Origin: DASQZJ01 sp035638775
GTDB lineage: Bacteria > Pseudomonadota > Gammaproteobacteria > UBA5335 > SLRW01
Direction of reading: 5' to 3'
Assembly (NCBI GenBank): GCA_035638775.1
Contig: DASQZJ010000012.1
Coordinates: 157,171 to 221,170, forward strand
DNA: 64,000 nt
Below are positions 16,804 through 25,009 of the stretch, one piece after another. The notes beneath the pieces were generated by a model. It was not told the origin of the DNA, ran no database searches, and was given only the letters and a program-made list of their open reading frames with translations. Each line of letters opens with the position of its first letter. Positions within the stretch are counted from its first letter, which is position 1. The position numbers were made by a program, and so were the translations under genes.

Positions 16804-17838
16804 TCAGGGACTCAGCAGGGCTTCCTGGTTGAGTCCCTCGGTCTCCATGATGCGCCGCAGGCGGCTGAGGGCGTCGACCTGGATCTGGCGCACGCGCTCC
16901 CGGGTCAGCCCGATCTCGCGTCCCACCTGCTCCAGCGTCTGCTTCTCGAAGCCATGCAGCCCGAAGCGGCGCTCGAGCACCTCGCGCTGCTTCGGGTTCA
17001 GCCGCAGCAGCCACCCATCCAGGACCGCCTGGACGTCGTCGTCCTGCAGCCGCTCGGATGGATCCTGGCCGTTCTCGTCCGGGATCGCATCGAGGATCGC
17101 CCGGTCGTCGTCCTTGCTTATGCTGGCATCGACGGACGCGGTGCGCTCGTTGAGCCCCATGGCCCGCTTGACGTCGTCCACCGGTCGCCTGAGCTGCTGC
17201 GCGATTTCCTCGGCGGTCGGGTTGTGGTTGACCTTATGCGCGAGCTGCCGCGCCGTGCGCAGGTACACGTTGATCTCCTTGATCACGTGTATCGGCAGGC
17301 GAATGGTCCGGGTCTGGTTCATCAGGGCCCGCTCGATCGTCTGCCGGATCCACCACGTGGCATAGGTGGAGAAGCGATAGCCCAGCTCGGGGTTGAACTT
17401 TTCCACGGCATGGATCAGGCCGAGGTTGCCTTCCTCGATCAGGTCCAGCAGCGGCAGTCCCCGGCTCATGTACCGGCGTGCGATCTTGACCACCAGGCGC
17501 AGGTTGCTCTCGATCATCCGGCGCCTCGCCGCAGCGTCCCCGCGCTGCGCCCGGCGTGCGAACCGGACTTCCTCTTCGGCGGTCAGCAGCGGCGAGAAGC
17601 CGATCTCGTTGAGATACAGCCGGGTGGCGTCCATCTGGACGGCCGGGTCGGGATCCCAGTGCTGCCGGGGGGGGGGAACATCGCCGGTGTCGTCGCTGTC
17701 GGCCCGGATGCCGTCATCGACTGCGGTCTCGGCCGGGGCGAAATCACCGGTGGGTACGGCATCCTCTGCCGGTACCAGAAGAGCTTGGCCATCCAGGACG
17801 GGATCCCTGTCCGAATGGGCACGCCATCGCGCACTCAT
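16804..17838 (-). CDS. rpoS: RNA polymerase sigma factor RpoS
   Basis: Stationary-phase/general stress sigma factor of 344 residues. Region 1.2 is DATRLYLNEIGFSPLLTAEEE. Region 2 includes LVVKIARRYMSRGLPLLDLI and FSTYATWWIRQTIERA. Region 4 carries the helix-turn-helix LEQVGREIGLTRERVRQIQ. The ATG at 17838 is chosen because AAAGGAG lies 8 bases upstream; in-frame ATG 17862 and GTG 17868 lack that. Codons 55-58 are encoded by a run of ten C (17676-17667), where slippage would frameshift the gene. It follows nlpD, which commonly carries the main rpoS promoter. Confidence 0.96.
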   Translation of the reverse strand: MSARWRAHSDRDPVLDGQALLVPAEDAVPTGDFAPAETAVDDGIRADSDDTGDVPPPRQHWDPDPAVQMDATRLYLNEIGFSPLLTAEEEVRFARRAQRGDAAARRRMIESNLRLVVKIARRYMSRGLPLLDLIEEGNLGLIHAVEKFNPELGYRFSTYATWWIRQTIERALMNQTRTIRLPIHVIKEINVYLRTARQLAHKVNHNPTAEEIAQQLRRPVDDVKRAMGLNERTASVDASISKDDDRAILDAIPDENGQDPSERLQDDDVQAVLDGWLLRLNPKQREVLERRFGLHGFEKQTLEQVGREIGLTRERVRQIQVDALSRLRRIMETEGLNQEALLSP

Positions 17839-17917
17839 ACCCGCTACTCCTTTGGGGCTCATCCCCACATGCCGGGATGTCTGAGCGGAGACAGGTTCGT
17901 CACGGTTGCAGCAGCCG

Positions 17918-18685
17918 CTACGCGCCCGGCAACAACCGCACCGGATTCACGGGATCGCCGCCGACACGGATCTCGAAATGCAGCATGGGCTGGTTGTCCG
18001 TCCCCTTGCCCATCTCGGCGATCGTCTGCCCCGCGCTGACCCTGTCCCCTTCCTGTACGTACAACTTCCTGTTGTACGCGTACGCACTCAGCACATCGCT
18101 GGTGTGTTTTACGATAATAAGCTTCCCGTATCCGATAAGTCCACTACCGCTGTAGACCACCTTTCCGGGGGCCGCGGCGTGCACCGCCTCGCCCACGTAC
18201 CCGCCGATATCGATACCCTTGTTCCGGCCCCCGCCGGAGCGGAAGCGCTCGACGATCTTGCCCTTGACGGGCCACTGCCAGTGGATCGAGTCGGCTGCCC
18301 GCGGAGCGTGAGAAGGCATCGTCCGCGCCGACCGGGCGGCACGCGGGGAGGATGGCGGCGGGGCCGGCGACGCCTGCACCCCGTTGCGCGCCTCCTGCCG
18401 TCCCGCCGGAGCCGGCTCGGGATGCCACCGCGTGGCGCCCCCGTTCGGGGGGCTCAGCCGGATCCTCTCTCCCGGATAGATCGTCGACGGGTCGGAAAGG
18501 TGGTTCCAGTGTGCCAGCTTGCGCCAGTCCAACCCGTATTCCCAGGCAATCGAGTAGAGGGTTTCGCCCTTGCGCACGCGGTGGATTTCGGGCTGCCAGT
18601 TGAGCGCTCCGGCGCAGCCGGCAAGCAGCACCGGCAGCAGGATTGCCAGGCACAAGCTTCGGGTTGGCCACGAGCGCAACCTCAT
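17918..18685 (-). CDS. nlpD: Murein hydrolase activator NlpD, LysM and M23 domains
   Basis: Lipoprotein of 255 residues with lipobox LLAGC (Cys24), a LysM peptidoglycan-binding domain (about 32-78: VRKGETLYSIAWEYGL... IYPGERI), a proline/alanine-rich linker and a C-terminal M23 (LytM) domain (about 155-255). In E. coli NlpD activates the amidase AmiC for daughter-cell separation, and its LytM domain lacks catalytic residues. Here the HxH region likewise reads MLHFEIRV, with no clear second zinc site. The ATG at 18685 gives a normal signal peptide; an ATG at 18760 is less likely. It lies 79 bases upstream of rpoS. Confidence 0.9.
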   Translation of the reverse strand: MRLRSWPTRSLCLAILLPVLLAGCAGALNWQPEIHRVRKGETLYSIAWEYGLDWRKLAHWNHLSDPSTIYPGERIRLSPPNGGATRWHPEPAPAGRQEARNGVQASPAPPPSSPRAARSARTMPSHAPRAADSIHWQWPVKGKIVERFRSGGGRNKGIDIGGYVGEAVHAAAPGKVVYSGSGLIGYGKLIIVKHTSDVLSAYAYNRKLYVQEGDRVSAGQTIAEMGKGTDNQPMLHFEIRVGGDPVNPVRLLPGA

Positions 18686-18773
18686 CCCTAGTCCCGGCGG
18701 ATTCGACGGCCCGGCTGCTCCTGCGGTCGGCGGTTCCCGCGGCCGACCGCCCGTACCCATGGCCGCGCCGCCA

Positions 18774-19436
18774 TCACTCCTCTCCCGAGCGCAGCGGCAC
18801 GAAGCTTACCGTGTCCAGAACCTGCTGCTCGAGCTCCCCGTCCCGGTGGCGCACGAGGATCAGGTTCTGCTCCCCCGGCGGGCCCAGCGGCAGCACCATG
18901 CGACCGTCGGGGGCGAGCTGCCCGACCAGCGCTTCCGGCACGTAGCGGGGCGCCGCCGTGACCAGGATAGCGTCGAACGGCCCTTCCTCCGGCCAGCCCC
19001 AGGTACCGTCGCTGTGGCCGAAGCGCACGTTGCGGATGCCGTAGCGGCGCAGGCGCTGGCGCGCCCGCTGCAGCAGCCCGCCGATTCGCTCGACCGTGAA
19101 TACGCTGTCGGCCAGCTGCGCCAGGATCGCGGTCTGGTAACCCGAACCGGTCCCCACCTCGAGGACCCGGCCCAGCGGCCCGCCGGCGAGCAGCGCCTCG
19201 GTCATGCGGGCAACGACGAAGGGCTGGGAGATGGTCTGGCCGAACCCGATCGGCAGCGCCGTATCCTCGTAGGCGCGGCTCGCGAGCGCCTCGTCCACGA
19301 ACAGGTGCCGCGGCATGTGCCGGATCAGGTCGAGCACCCGCTGGTCGCGGATCCCCCGCTCCTCCAGGCGTGTCGCCAGCCGTTCGCGGGTTCGGCGCGA
19401 GGTCATGCCGATTCCCAGCAGTTTCCTGTCGTTCAC
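18774..19436 (-). CDS. pcm: Protein-L-isoaspartate O-methyltransferase
   Basis: SAM-dependent repair of isoaspartyl residues in damaged proteins. The SAM-binding motif VLEVGTGSGYQTAIL and the substrate region ALPIGFGQTISQP are intact, and the end is FVPLRSGEE. The GTG at 19436 overlaps the surE stop as GTGA and yields 220 residues beginning VNDRKLLGIGMTSRR; the GIGMTS segment is conserved in longer homologues such as the Xanthomonas protein. An ATG at 19406 (MTSRR, 210 residues) matches the shorter E. coli form. The surE-pcm-nlpD-rpoS order is classic. Confidence 0.94.
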   Translation of the reverse strand: MNDRKLLGIGMTSRRTRERLATRLEERGIRDQRVLDLIRHMPRHLFVDEALASRAYEDTALPIGFGQTISQPFVVARMTEALLAGGPLGRVLEVGTGSGYQTAILAQLADSVFTVERIGGLLQRARQRLRRYGIRNVRFGHSDGTWGWPEEGPFDAILVTAAPRYVPEALVGQLAPDGRMVLPLGPPGEQNLILVRHRDGELEQQVLDTVSFVPLRSGEE

Positions 19437-20185
19437 TGCGAGCGCCCGCCCAGCCATCCGGCGACTTTCTCGAGCGCCTCGTAACGCGTGAGATCGAGAT
19501 GCACCGGGGTGATCGACACCATTCCGGCCGAGACCGCGTGGAAGTCCGTGCCGGGGCCGGCATCCGCTTCCTGTCCCGCCGGACCGATCCAGAAGACCTG
19601 GCGTCCGCGCGGATCGGTGCTGCGGGTCAGCCGTTCCGCGCGGTGGCGGCGGCCCAGGCGCGTGGCGGCGTAGCCGCGCAGCTCGTCCCAGGGCCGGTCC
19701 GGGACATTGACGTTGAGGATGGTGTCGGCCGGCAGCGGATCGCGCCGCAGCCGTCCGACCAGCTCCAGCGCTACACGCGCGGCGGTCTCGAAGAACACCG
19801 GCTCTTCGCCCACCAGCGACACCGCGATCGCGGGCAGCCCCAGGAAGCGTCCCTCGGTGGCGCCGGCCACCGTGCCCGAATACAGGACGTCGTCGCCCAT
19901 GTTGGATCCGGCATTGATGCCGGAGACGACCATGTCCGGATCGGTCTCCAGCAGCCCCGTGATCGCAACGTGCACCGAGTCGGTCGGTGTCCCGTCCACG
20001 CAGTACATGTCCGCCTCGTGGCGATGGATGCGCAGCGGGCGGTCCAGGGTCAGGGAATTGCTGGCACCGCTGCGGTTGCGGTCCGGTGCCACCACGACCA
20101 CCTCGGCGACTTCGGCCAGCGCGCGCCGGAGCGTCTGCAGGCCCTCCGCGTGACAACCGTCGTCGTTGGTAATGAGAATCCGCAC
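19433..20185 (-). CDS. surE: 5'/3'-nucleotidase SurE
   Basis: Stationary-phase survival phosphatase acting on nucleoside monophosphates with a divalent metal, 250 residues. The diagnostic N-terminus RILITNDDG carries the metal-binding Asp pair, followed by the NRSGASNSL and SGINAGSNMGDDVLYSGTVA motifs. The GTG start at 20185 is preceded by GAGGTGA. The stop overlaps the pcm start. A 197-base divergent gap separates it from the Smr gene. Confidence 0.96.
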   Translation of the reverse strand: MRILITNDDGCHAEGLQTLRRALAEVAEVVVVAPDRNRSGASNSLTLDRPLRIHRHEADMYCVDGTPTDSVHVAITGLLETDPDMVVSGINAGSNMGDDVLYSGTVAGATEGRFLGLPAIAVSLVGEEPVFFETAARVALELVGRLRRDPLPADTILNVNVPDRPWDELRGYAATRLGRRHRAERLTRSTDPRGRQVFWIGPAGQEADAGPGTDFHAVSAGMVSITPVHLDLTRYEALEKVAGWLGGRSQ

Positions 20186-20382
20186 TTGTCACCTCGATCG
20201 CAGGGACACCGCGTGGGTGCGGCGCCCGGGCCGGCGGGCCCGGGACAATATACCGTGAACGACCGTCTCCGCCCATGGGCTCGTGCCCCGGCGGCCACTG
20301 CCCGCGCCGGCTTCCCGCCCCTGGACAAACCGCGCCGATTTGCGCACCCTTCGTCCAGGGCCCGCACCAGGCGAGTCGTCAG

Positions 20383-20943
20383 ATGTCCCGCGAATCCCGC
20401 ACACCACCCGAGCCCGAGATCTCGGACGAAGACACCGCGCTGTTTCGCAGCGCCGTCCGGGGGGTTCGCGCGCTGCACGGCGGCCGCGTCGAACGGCGTG
20501 CTCCGCCGCCAACGCCGAGGGCCGACTTCCGGCGCCGCGACGAGCGCGCCGTGGTCCGCGAGCTGGGCGAGTGCGAACCCACCGGCGCAGACGTCGAAAC
20601 CGGCGAGGAGCTTTCCTACGGACGACCGGGGCTGAGGCCGGGGGTCCTGCGCCGCCTGCGCCGGGGACAGTATCCGTTGCAGGCAGAGCTCGACCTGCAC
20701 GGGCTGACCGTGCCCGAAGCGCATGATGCGCTGGCGGACTTCCTGCGGGAATGCGCGGCCGAGGGCACGCGCTGCGTGCGCGTCATCCACGGCAAGGGGC
20801 TACGCTCCGCGCACCGGGGGCCGGTGCTGAAGGGCAAGGTCAACCTGTGGCTGCGCCGCCGCGACGAGGTTCTCGCGTTCGTGTCCGCACGCCCGGCCGA
20901 CGGCGGCACCGGCGCAGTGTACGTACTGTTGCGCGTGCCCTAG
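20383..20943 (+). CDS. Smr-domain protein (YdaL/SmrA-like)
   Basis: Protein of 186 residues with a C-terminal Smr domain (about 105-186) marked by ELDLHGLTVPEAHDAL and the VIHGKGLRS loop, resembling the stand-alone Smr nucleases related to the MutS2 C-terminus. The N-terminal half is charged and unconserved. A nuclease role is a family inference. The ATG at 20383 is chosen; upstream in-frame starts add unrelated sequence. The gene is inverted relative to its neighbours, and its TAG is immediately followed by the TAG of truD on the other strand (shared palindrome TAGCTA), leaving no spacer. Confidence 0.87.
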   Translation: MSRESRTPPEPEISDEDTALFRSAVRGVRALHGGRVERRAPPPTPRADFRRRDERAVVRELGECEPTGADVETGEELSYGRPGLRPGVLRRLRRGQYPLQAELDLHGLTVPEAHDALADFLRECAAEGTRCVRVIHGKGLRSAHRGPVLKGKVNLWLRRRDEVLAFVSARPADGGTGAVYVLLRVP

Positions 20944-22011
20944 CTAGCCCGGTTCGCCGGCCGGCCCTGCGCCGGCGGCGGGTGCCCCGACCAGCTCCCG
21001 CAGCACCACCGTCGCATAGCCGCCCGGCGGCAGAGTGAAGCCCAGGCGCGCGCCCTCGCAGCCGGTCTCCCACTTCACCTCCCGCACGGGCAGCCGCAGG
21101 CTGCGCCGCGCGTGCGCCATGCCGGTCTTCGTTAGGCCGGCGACCAGCTCCGGAAAGCCTTCGGCCAGCTCCCGTTCCAGGCGGCCGATGTCCTCCAGCG
21201 CCGGCGGATCGCCACGGCCCCACAGCGGCCCCGTGGGATGCAGGTCGCCCTCCGCGCAGCGGCGACACGCGGCTTCCCGATCTTCACCGCCGTCGAGCAC
21301 GAACCAGCTGCGCGAGCCGTCGAGCTGCAGCACGTCGCCCGGGCAGGGCCGATTCCAGTCGCCGCGGCGGACCCGCTCCGCCAGCACCGCGTTGAAGATG
21401 GCGGCGCGCGCGGCTGACAGCAGGATGCCGCGCCGGCCGCGACCCCGCACCCGCAGGCGGCCGGCGAACATCGCGCTGGCCTGCGCCACGTTGTCCCCCC
21501 GGCGGCCGAAACGCTGCGGCCCGAAGTAGTTCGGCACGCCCTCCCGGCAGATCCGCTCCACGCGTTCCCGGCAACCCCGCACGTCCCCCCGCAGCTCCCG
21601 CAGGGTCAGCTCGAAGCGGTTGCCTCGCAGGGCCCCCGTCTTCAGCTTGCGGCCGTGGCGTACGGCTTCCAGGATTTCCACGCCGGCCAGGTCCAGCGTG
21701 CGCCAGTCCGGCTCGGGACGGCCGGCCAGGTCGATCGAAAACCACTGCTCGGCGACGGCGTGGCGATCCTTGCGCCCGGCATAGCCCACCGCGTGGCGCG
21801 CCACGCCGGCCAGTGCCGCCAGGCGCCCGGCGAGCCAATCGGTGTTCACGCCGGTCTTGCGCACCCGCAACAGCACATGCTGGCCCGACCCGTCCGGCTC
21901 GAACAACGGCAGCTCGATGACCCGGAAATCCGCCGCCAGGGCGCGAACCCGTGCCGTGGCGGGCGGCTCGCCTCCCGCCCGGGGCCAGTCGCGGGCGGGC
22001 CGGGAGATCAT
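20944..22011 (-). CDS. truD: tRNA pseudouridine(13) synthase TruD
   Basis: Makes pseudouridine at position 13 of tRNA-Glu. The protein has 355 residues. The catalytic Asp lies in YAGRKDRHAV (about residues 79-88), and the TruD-specific NYFGPQRFGRRGDN block follows. The family insertion domain and C-terminal PGGYATVVLRELVG are present. The ATG at 22011 overlaps the ispF stop as ATGA. The order ispD-ispF-truD is conserved with enterobacteria. Confidence 0.95.
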   Translation of the reverse strand: MISRPARDWPRAGGEPPATARVRALAADFRVIELPLFEPDGSGQHVLLRVRKTGVNTDWLAGRLAALAGVARHAVGYAGRKDRHAVAEQWFSIDLAGRPEPDWRTLDLAGVEILEAVRHGRKLKTGALRGNRFELTLRELRGDVRGCRERVERICREGVPNYFGPQRFGRRGDNVAQASAMFAGRLRVRGRGRRGILLSAARAAIFNAVLAERVRRGDWNRPCPGDVLQLDGSRSWFVLDGGEDREAACRRCAEGDLHPTGPLWGRGDPPALEDIGRLERELAEGFPELVAGLTKTGMAHARRSLRLPVREVKWETGCEGARLGFTLPPGGYATVVLRELVGAPAAGAGPAGEPG

Positions 22012-22493
22012 GCGCCCGTTTCGGTCACCAGCACCACGGCGAGCGCCGCGATGCCCTCACGCCGGCCGGTAAAGCCGAGGTGCTCGGTGGTCGTGGCCTT
22101 GACGCTCACGCAGGACCGGTCCAGGCCCAGGTCGGCCGCAAGGTTGCCGCGCATTGCGGAGGTGTGCGGCGCGACCCGCGGCGCCTGGGCGAGGACGGTC
22201 ACATCCGCGTTCCCGACCCGCCAGCCGGCCCGGGCGATCTTGTCCGCCACCTCGCGCAGGAGCACGCGGCTGTCCGCATCCCGCCAGGCCTCGGCATCGT
22301 CGGGAAAGTGCACGCCCAGGTCGCCCATCGCGGTGGCCCCCAGGAGCGCGTCGCACAGCGCGTGGATCACCACGTCGCCGTCCGAATGGGCGACCACGCC
22401 CCGGTCGTGCGCGATGCGCACACCGCCCAGCATCACGTGGTCGCCGTCGCCGAAGGCGTGCACGTCGAATCCCTGACCGACGCGCGGGCTCAC
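22008..22493 (-). CDS. ispF: 2-C-methyl-D-erythritol 2,4-cyclodiphosphate synthase
   Basis: Fifth step of the MEP isoprenoid pathway. The GTG at 22493 overlaps the ispD stop as GTGA and gives 161 residues (E. coli 159). The zinc ligands Asp10 and His12 (GFDVH) and His44 are in place, as is the AHSDGDVVIHALCDALLG motif. It is translationally coupled on both sides, to ispD and truD. Confidence 0.96.
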   Translation of the reverse strand: MSPRVGQGFDVHAFGDGDHVMLGGVRIAHDRGVVAHSDGDVVIHALCDALLGATAMGDLGVHFPDDAEAWRDADSRVLLREVADKIARAGWRVGNADVTVLAQAPRVAPHTSAMRGNLAADLGLDRSCVSVKATTTEHLGFTGRREGIAALAVVLVTETGA

Positions 22494-23215
22494 TCCGGCT
22501 GCTCCAGCTGCCGCCGCGCCAGGATCGCGTCGACCATGGCCAGGTCCTCCGCCAGCGTGACCTTGAGATTGTCCGCGCGAGCCGGGATCAGGCGCGGATG
22601 CCAGCCGGCCGCCTCCATTGCCGACGCCTCGTCGGTGATCCCCTCGCCGGGAGCCGCAGACTCCAGCGCGTCCAGCAGCGCGCCCCAGGGGAACATCTGC
22701 GGCGTCTGGGCCTGCCACAGGTCGCTGCGATCCACGGTACCGGCCACGCGCCCGTTCCCGTCCCCCCGCTTGAGGGTGTCCCGCACGCGCACCGCGAGCA
22801 GGGCTCCGTCCCGCACGGCACGGGGATCGTCCAGGAGGCGACGCAGGTCGCCGGGATGCAGGCACGGCCGGGCCGCGTCGTGCACCAGCACCGGGTCCGC
22901 GTCGGCGGCCCTGCCGCGCAGCGCCCGCAGGCCGGCGCGCACCGATTCCCAGCGCTCGGCGCCTCCCGGCACGGCCGTCACCCGCGGCGCCCGGAGCAGA
23001 TCCAGCGCCTGCCAGCGCCGGTCGTCCGGGGCCACCGCGACGACCACGCGGCGAATCCGGGGCTCGCCCAGCAGCGCCGCAACGCTGTGCTCGAGGATGC
23101 TGCGCCCGGCCACGGTCAGGTACTGCTTCGGGATGTCGGCACCCATGCGGGCACCGGCTCCGGCCGCGGGCACCACGGCCCAGCAGGCCGGCCCCCGGAG
23201 CTCAGTGGCCGGCAT
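22490..23215 (-). CDS. ispD: 2-C-methyl-D-erythritol 4-phosphate cytidylyltransferase
   Basis: CTP-dependent third step of the MEP pathway, 241 residues. The nucleotide-binding signature PAAGAGARMGADIPKQYL is at about 16-33, followed by VLVHDAARPC and the TDEASAME motif that binds the substrate. It overlaps ftsB by 14 bases and ispF by 4. Together with ispF here and dxr at 42152, it shows that this organism makes isoprenoids by the MEP route. Confidence 0.96.
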   Translation of the reverse strand: MPATELRGPACWAVVPAAGAGARMGADIPKQYLTVAGRSILEHSVAALLGEPRIRRVVVAVAPDDRRWQALDLLRAPRVTAVPGGAERWESVRAGLRALRGRAADADPVLVHDAARPCLHPGDLRRLLDDPRAVRDGALLAVRVRDTLKRGDGNGRVAGTVDRSDLWQAQTPQMFPWGALLDALESAAPGEGITDEASAMEAAGWHPRLIPARADNLKVTLAEDLAMVDAILARRQLEQPE

Positions 23216-23579
23216 CGGACGGGGCCGGAGTCCCCGGGCCGGACGGGGTCGGGGTGCCTTTCACCGACGCCGGACTCGCGCCCTGTCGCGGCGGATGCAC
23301 CACCTGGTAGAAGGTCTCTCCCTTGCCGATCATGCCGAGCTCCCGGCGCGCGAGCGCCTCGACCGCGCCCAGCCCGGTCTTCAGATCCTTGACCTCGGCC
23401 TCCAGGGCGTCGTTGCGCTTTCGCATCTTGTGGTCGGCCCGGCGCTGCGTGGCGATCTCCCGCTGCAGCTGCTGCATCTGGCGCACGCCATTGCCGGCGA
23501 TCCACAGATCGTACTGGAGCAGGAGCAGGAGCGCGGCCAGAAGTCCGATCAGGCCCAGCCGCACGATCTCGCCGTGCAC
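23202..23579 (-). CDS. ftsB: Cell division protein FtsB
   Basis: Small bitopic divisome protein that pairs with FtsL and FtsQ. With the GTG at 23579 (AGGG 8 bases upstream) it is 125 residues: one membrane segment (about 6-22), a coiled coil (about 30-68) and the conserved GMIGKGETFYQVV. Compared with E. coli FtsB (103 residues) it carries a Pro/Ser/Gly-rich tail of about 30 residues. An ATG at 23651 inside eno is the alternative start. The eno-ftsB-ispD order is the usual gammaproteobacterial one. Confidence 0.9.
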   Translation of the reverse strand: MHGEIVRLGLIGLLAALLLLLQYDLWIAGNGVRQMQQLQREIATQRRADHKMRKRNDALEAEVKDLKTGLGAVEALARRELGMIGKGETFYQVVHPPRQGASPASVKGTPTPSGPGTPAPSDAGH

Positions 23580-23610
23580 GCGCGGCACCCTGCGCGGGCG
23601 GCGGACGGCT

Positions 23611-24912
23611 TCAGCGTGCGTCGCCGCCGAAGATCCACGTCGGGAACGCATCGCGCCCCAGGTATCTGGCTCTATCGCCGAGTTCATCCTCGATGCGCAT
23701 CAGCTGGTTGTACTTGGCCACCCGGTCCGACCGGCAAAGCGACCCGGTCTTGATCTGGGTGGCGGCCGTCGCCACCGCAAGGTCCGCGATGGTATCGTCC
23801 GAGGTCTCCCCGGAGCGGTGAGACACGACCGCACTGTAGCCCGCCCGGCTCGCCATGTCGATCGCATCCAGGGTTTCGCTGAGGGTTCCGATCTGGTTGG
23901 GCTTGATCAGGATCGAGTTGGCGACGTCCTGGTCGATGCCGCGGGACAGCAGCCGGGTGTTGGTCACGAACAGATCGTCGCCCACCAGCTGCACGCGGCC
24001 CCCGAGCCGCTCGGTCAGCACCCGCCAGCCGTCCCAGTCGTCCTCGGCCATGCCGTCCTCCACGGAAATGACCGGATACTTGCCGACCAGGTTGCCGAGG
24101 TATTCCGCGAAGGAGGCGGGGTCGAAGTCGCGATCCTCGGACGCCAGGTGGTAGCGCCCGTCCCGGTACAGCTCGGAGCTGGCGACATCCAGCCCCAGGT
24201 AGATATCCCGTCCGGCCTCGTAACCGGCCTCGCCGATCGCTTCCAGGATGGTCTCCACCGCCGCCTCGTTGGACGGGAGATTGGGAGCGAAGCCGCCCTC
24301 GTCCCCCACCGCGGTGCCGAACCCCTGGCGATGCAGCACCGCCTTGAGCGCATGGAACGTCTCGGCACCGTAGCGCACCGCCTCGCGCAGCGTCGGGGCG
24401 CCCACCGGGAGAATCAGGAACTCCTGGATGTCGACGCTGTTGTCGGCATGAACCCCCCCGTTGAGGATGTTCATCATCGGCACCGGCAGCTCCACGGCCT
24501 CGTCGCCGCCGAGGAAGCGGTACAGCGCCACGCCGGCGGAGCGGGCCGCGGCTTTCGCCGCCGCCAGCGATATCGCCAGGATGGCGTTGGCACCCAGGCG
24601 CGACTTGTTCTCGCTGCCGTCGACCTCGATCAGCGTCCGGTCCAGCGCCCTCAGATCGTCGACCACGCGTCCGAGCACCGCCTCGCGCAGCTCACCGTTG
24701 ACGTGCTCGACCGCCTTGCGCACGCCCTTGCCGAGGTAGCGCCCGCTGTCGCCGTCGCGCAGCTCCACCGCCTCCCGGGCGCCGGTGGACGCCCCGGACG
24801 GCACCGCGGCCCGTCCCGTCGTGCCGTCGTCCAGCAATACATCGGCTTCCACCGTCGGGTTGCCGCGCGAGTCGAGGATCTCGCGTCCGCGAATGTCCTT
24901 GATATGGGCCAT
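23611..24912 (-). CDS. eno: Enolase
   Basis: Glycolytic 2-phosphoglycerate dehydratase of 433 residues, also a degradosome component in some relatives. Motifs include the N-terminal IRGREILDSRGNPTVEADV, SGASTGAREAVELRDGD, the magnesium ligands around SVEDGMAEDDW and LVGDDLF, and the catalytic Lys region LIKPNQIGT followed by VVSHRSGETSD. It is encoded 97 bases downstream of kdsA. Confidence 0.97.
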   Translation of the reverse strand: MAHIKDIRGREILDSRGNPTVEADVLLDDGTTGRAAVPSGASTGAREAVELRDGDSGRYLGKGVRKAVEHVNGELREAVLGRVVDDLRALDRTLIEVDGSENKSRLGANAILAISLAAAKAAARSAGVALYRFLGGDEAVELPVPMMNILNGGVHADNSVDIQEFLILPVGAPTLREAVRYGAETFHALKAVLHRQGFGTAVGDEGGFAPNLPSNEAAVETILEAIGEAGYEAGRDIYLGLDVASSELYRDGRYHLASEDRDFDPASFAEYLGNLVGKYPVISVEDGMAEDDWDGWRVLTERLGGRVQLVGDDLFVTNTRLLSRGIDQDVANSILIKPNQIGTLSETLDAIDMASRAGYSAVVSHRSGETSDDTIADLAVATAATQIKTGSLCRSDRVAKYNQLMRIEDELGDRARYLGRDAFPTWIFGGDAR

Positions 24913-25009
24913 GTCCGTTCCTCTTCCGAACTGTTGACGATACCGCTGTCCCGGCAGTTCCGCCGCGTGCGGACGGCATCCCCGCGTCGGCGCCCCTGCG
25001 GCAGGGCCC

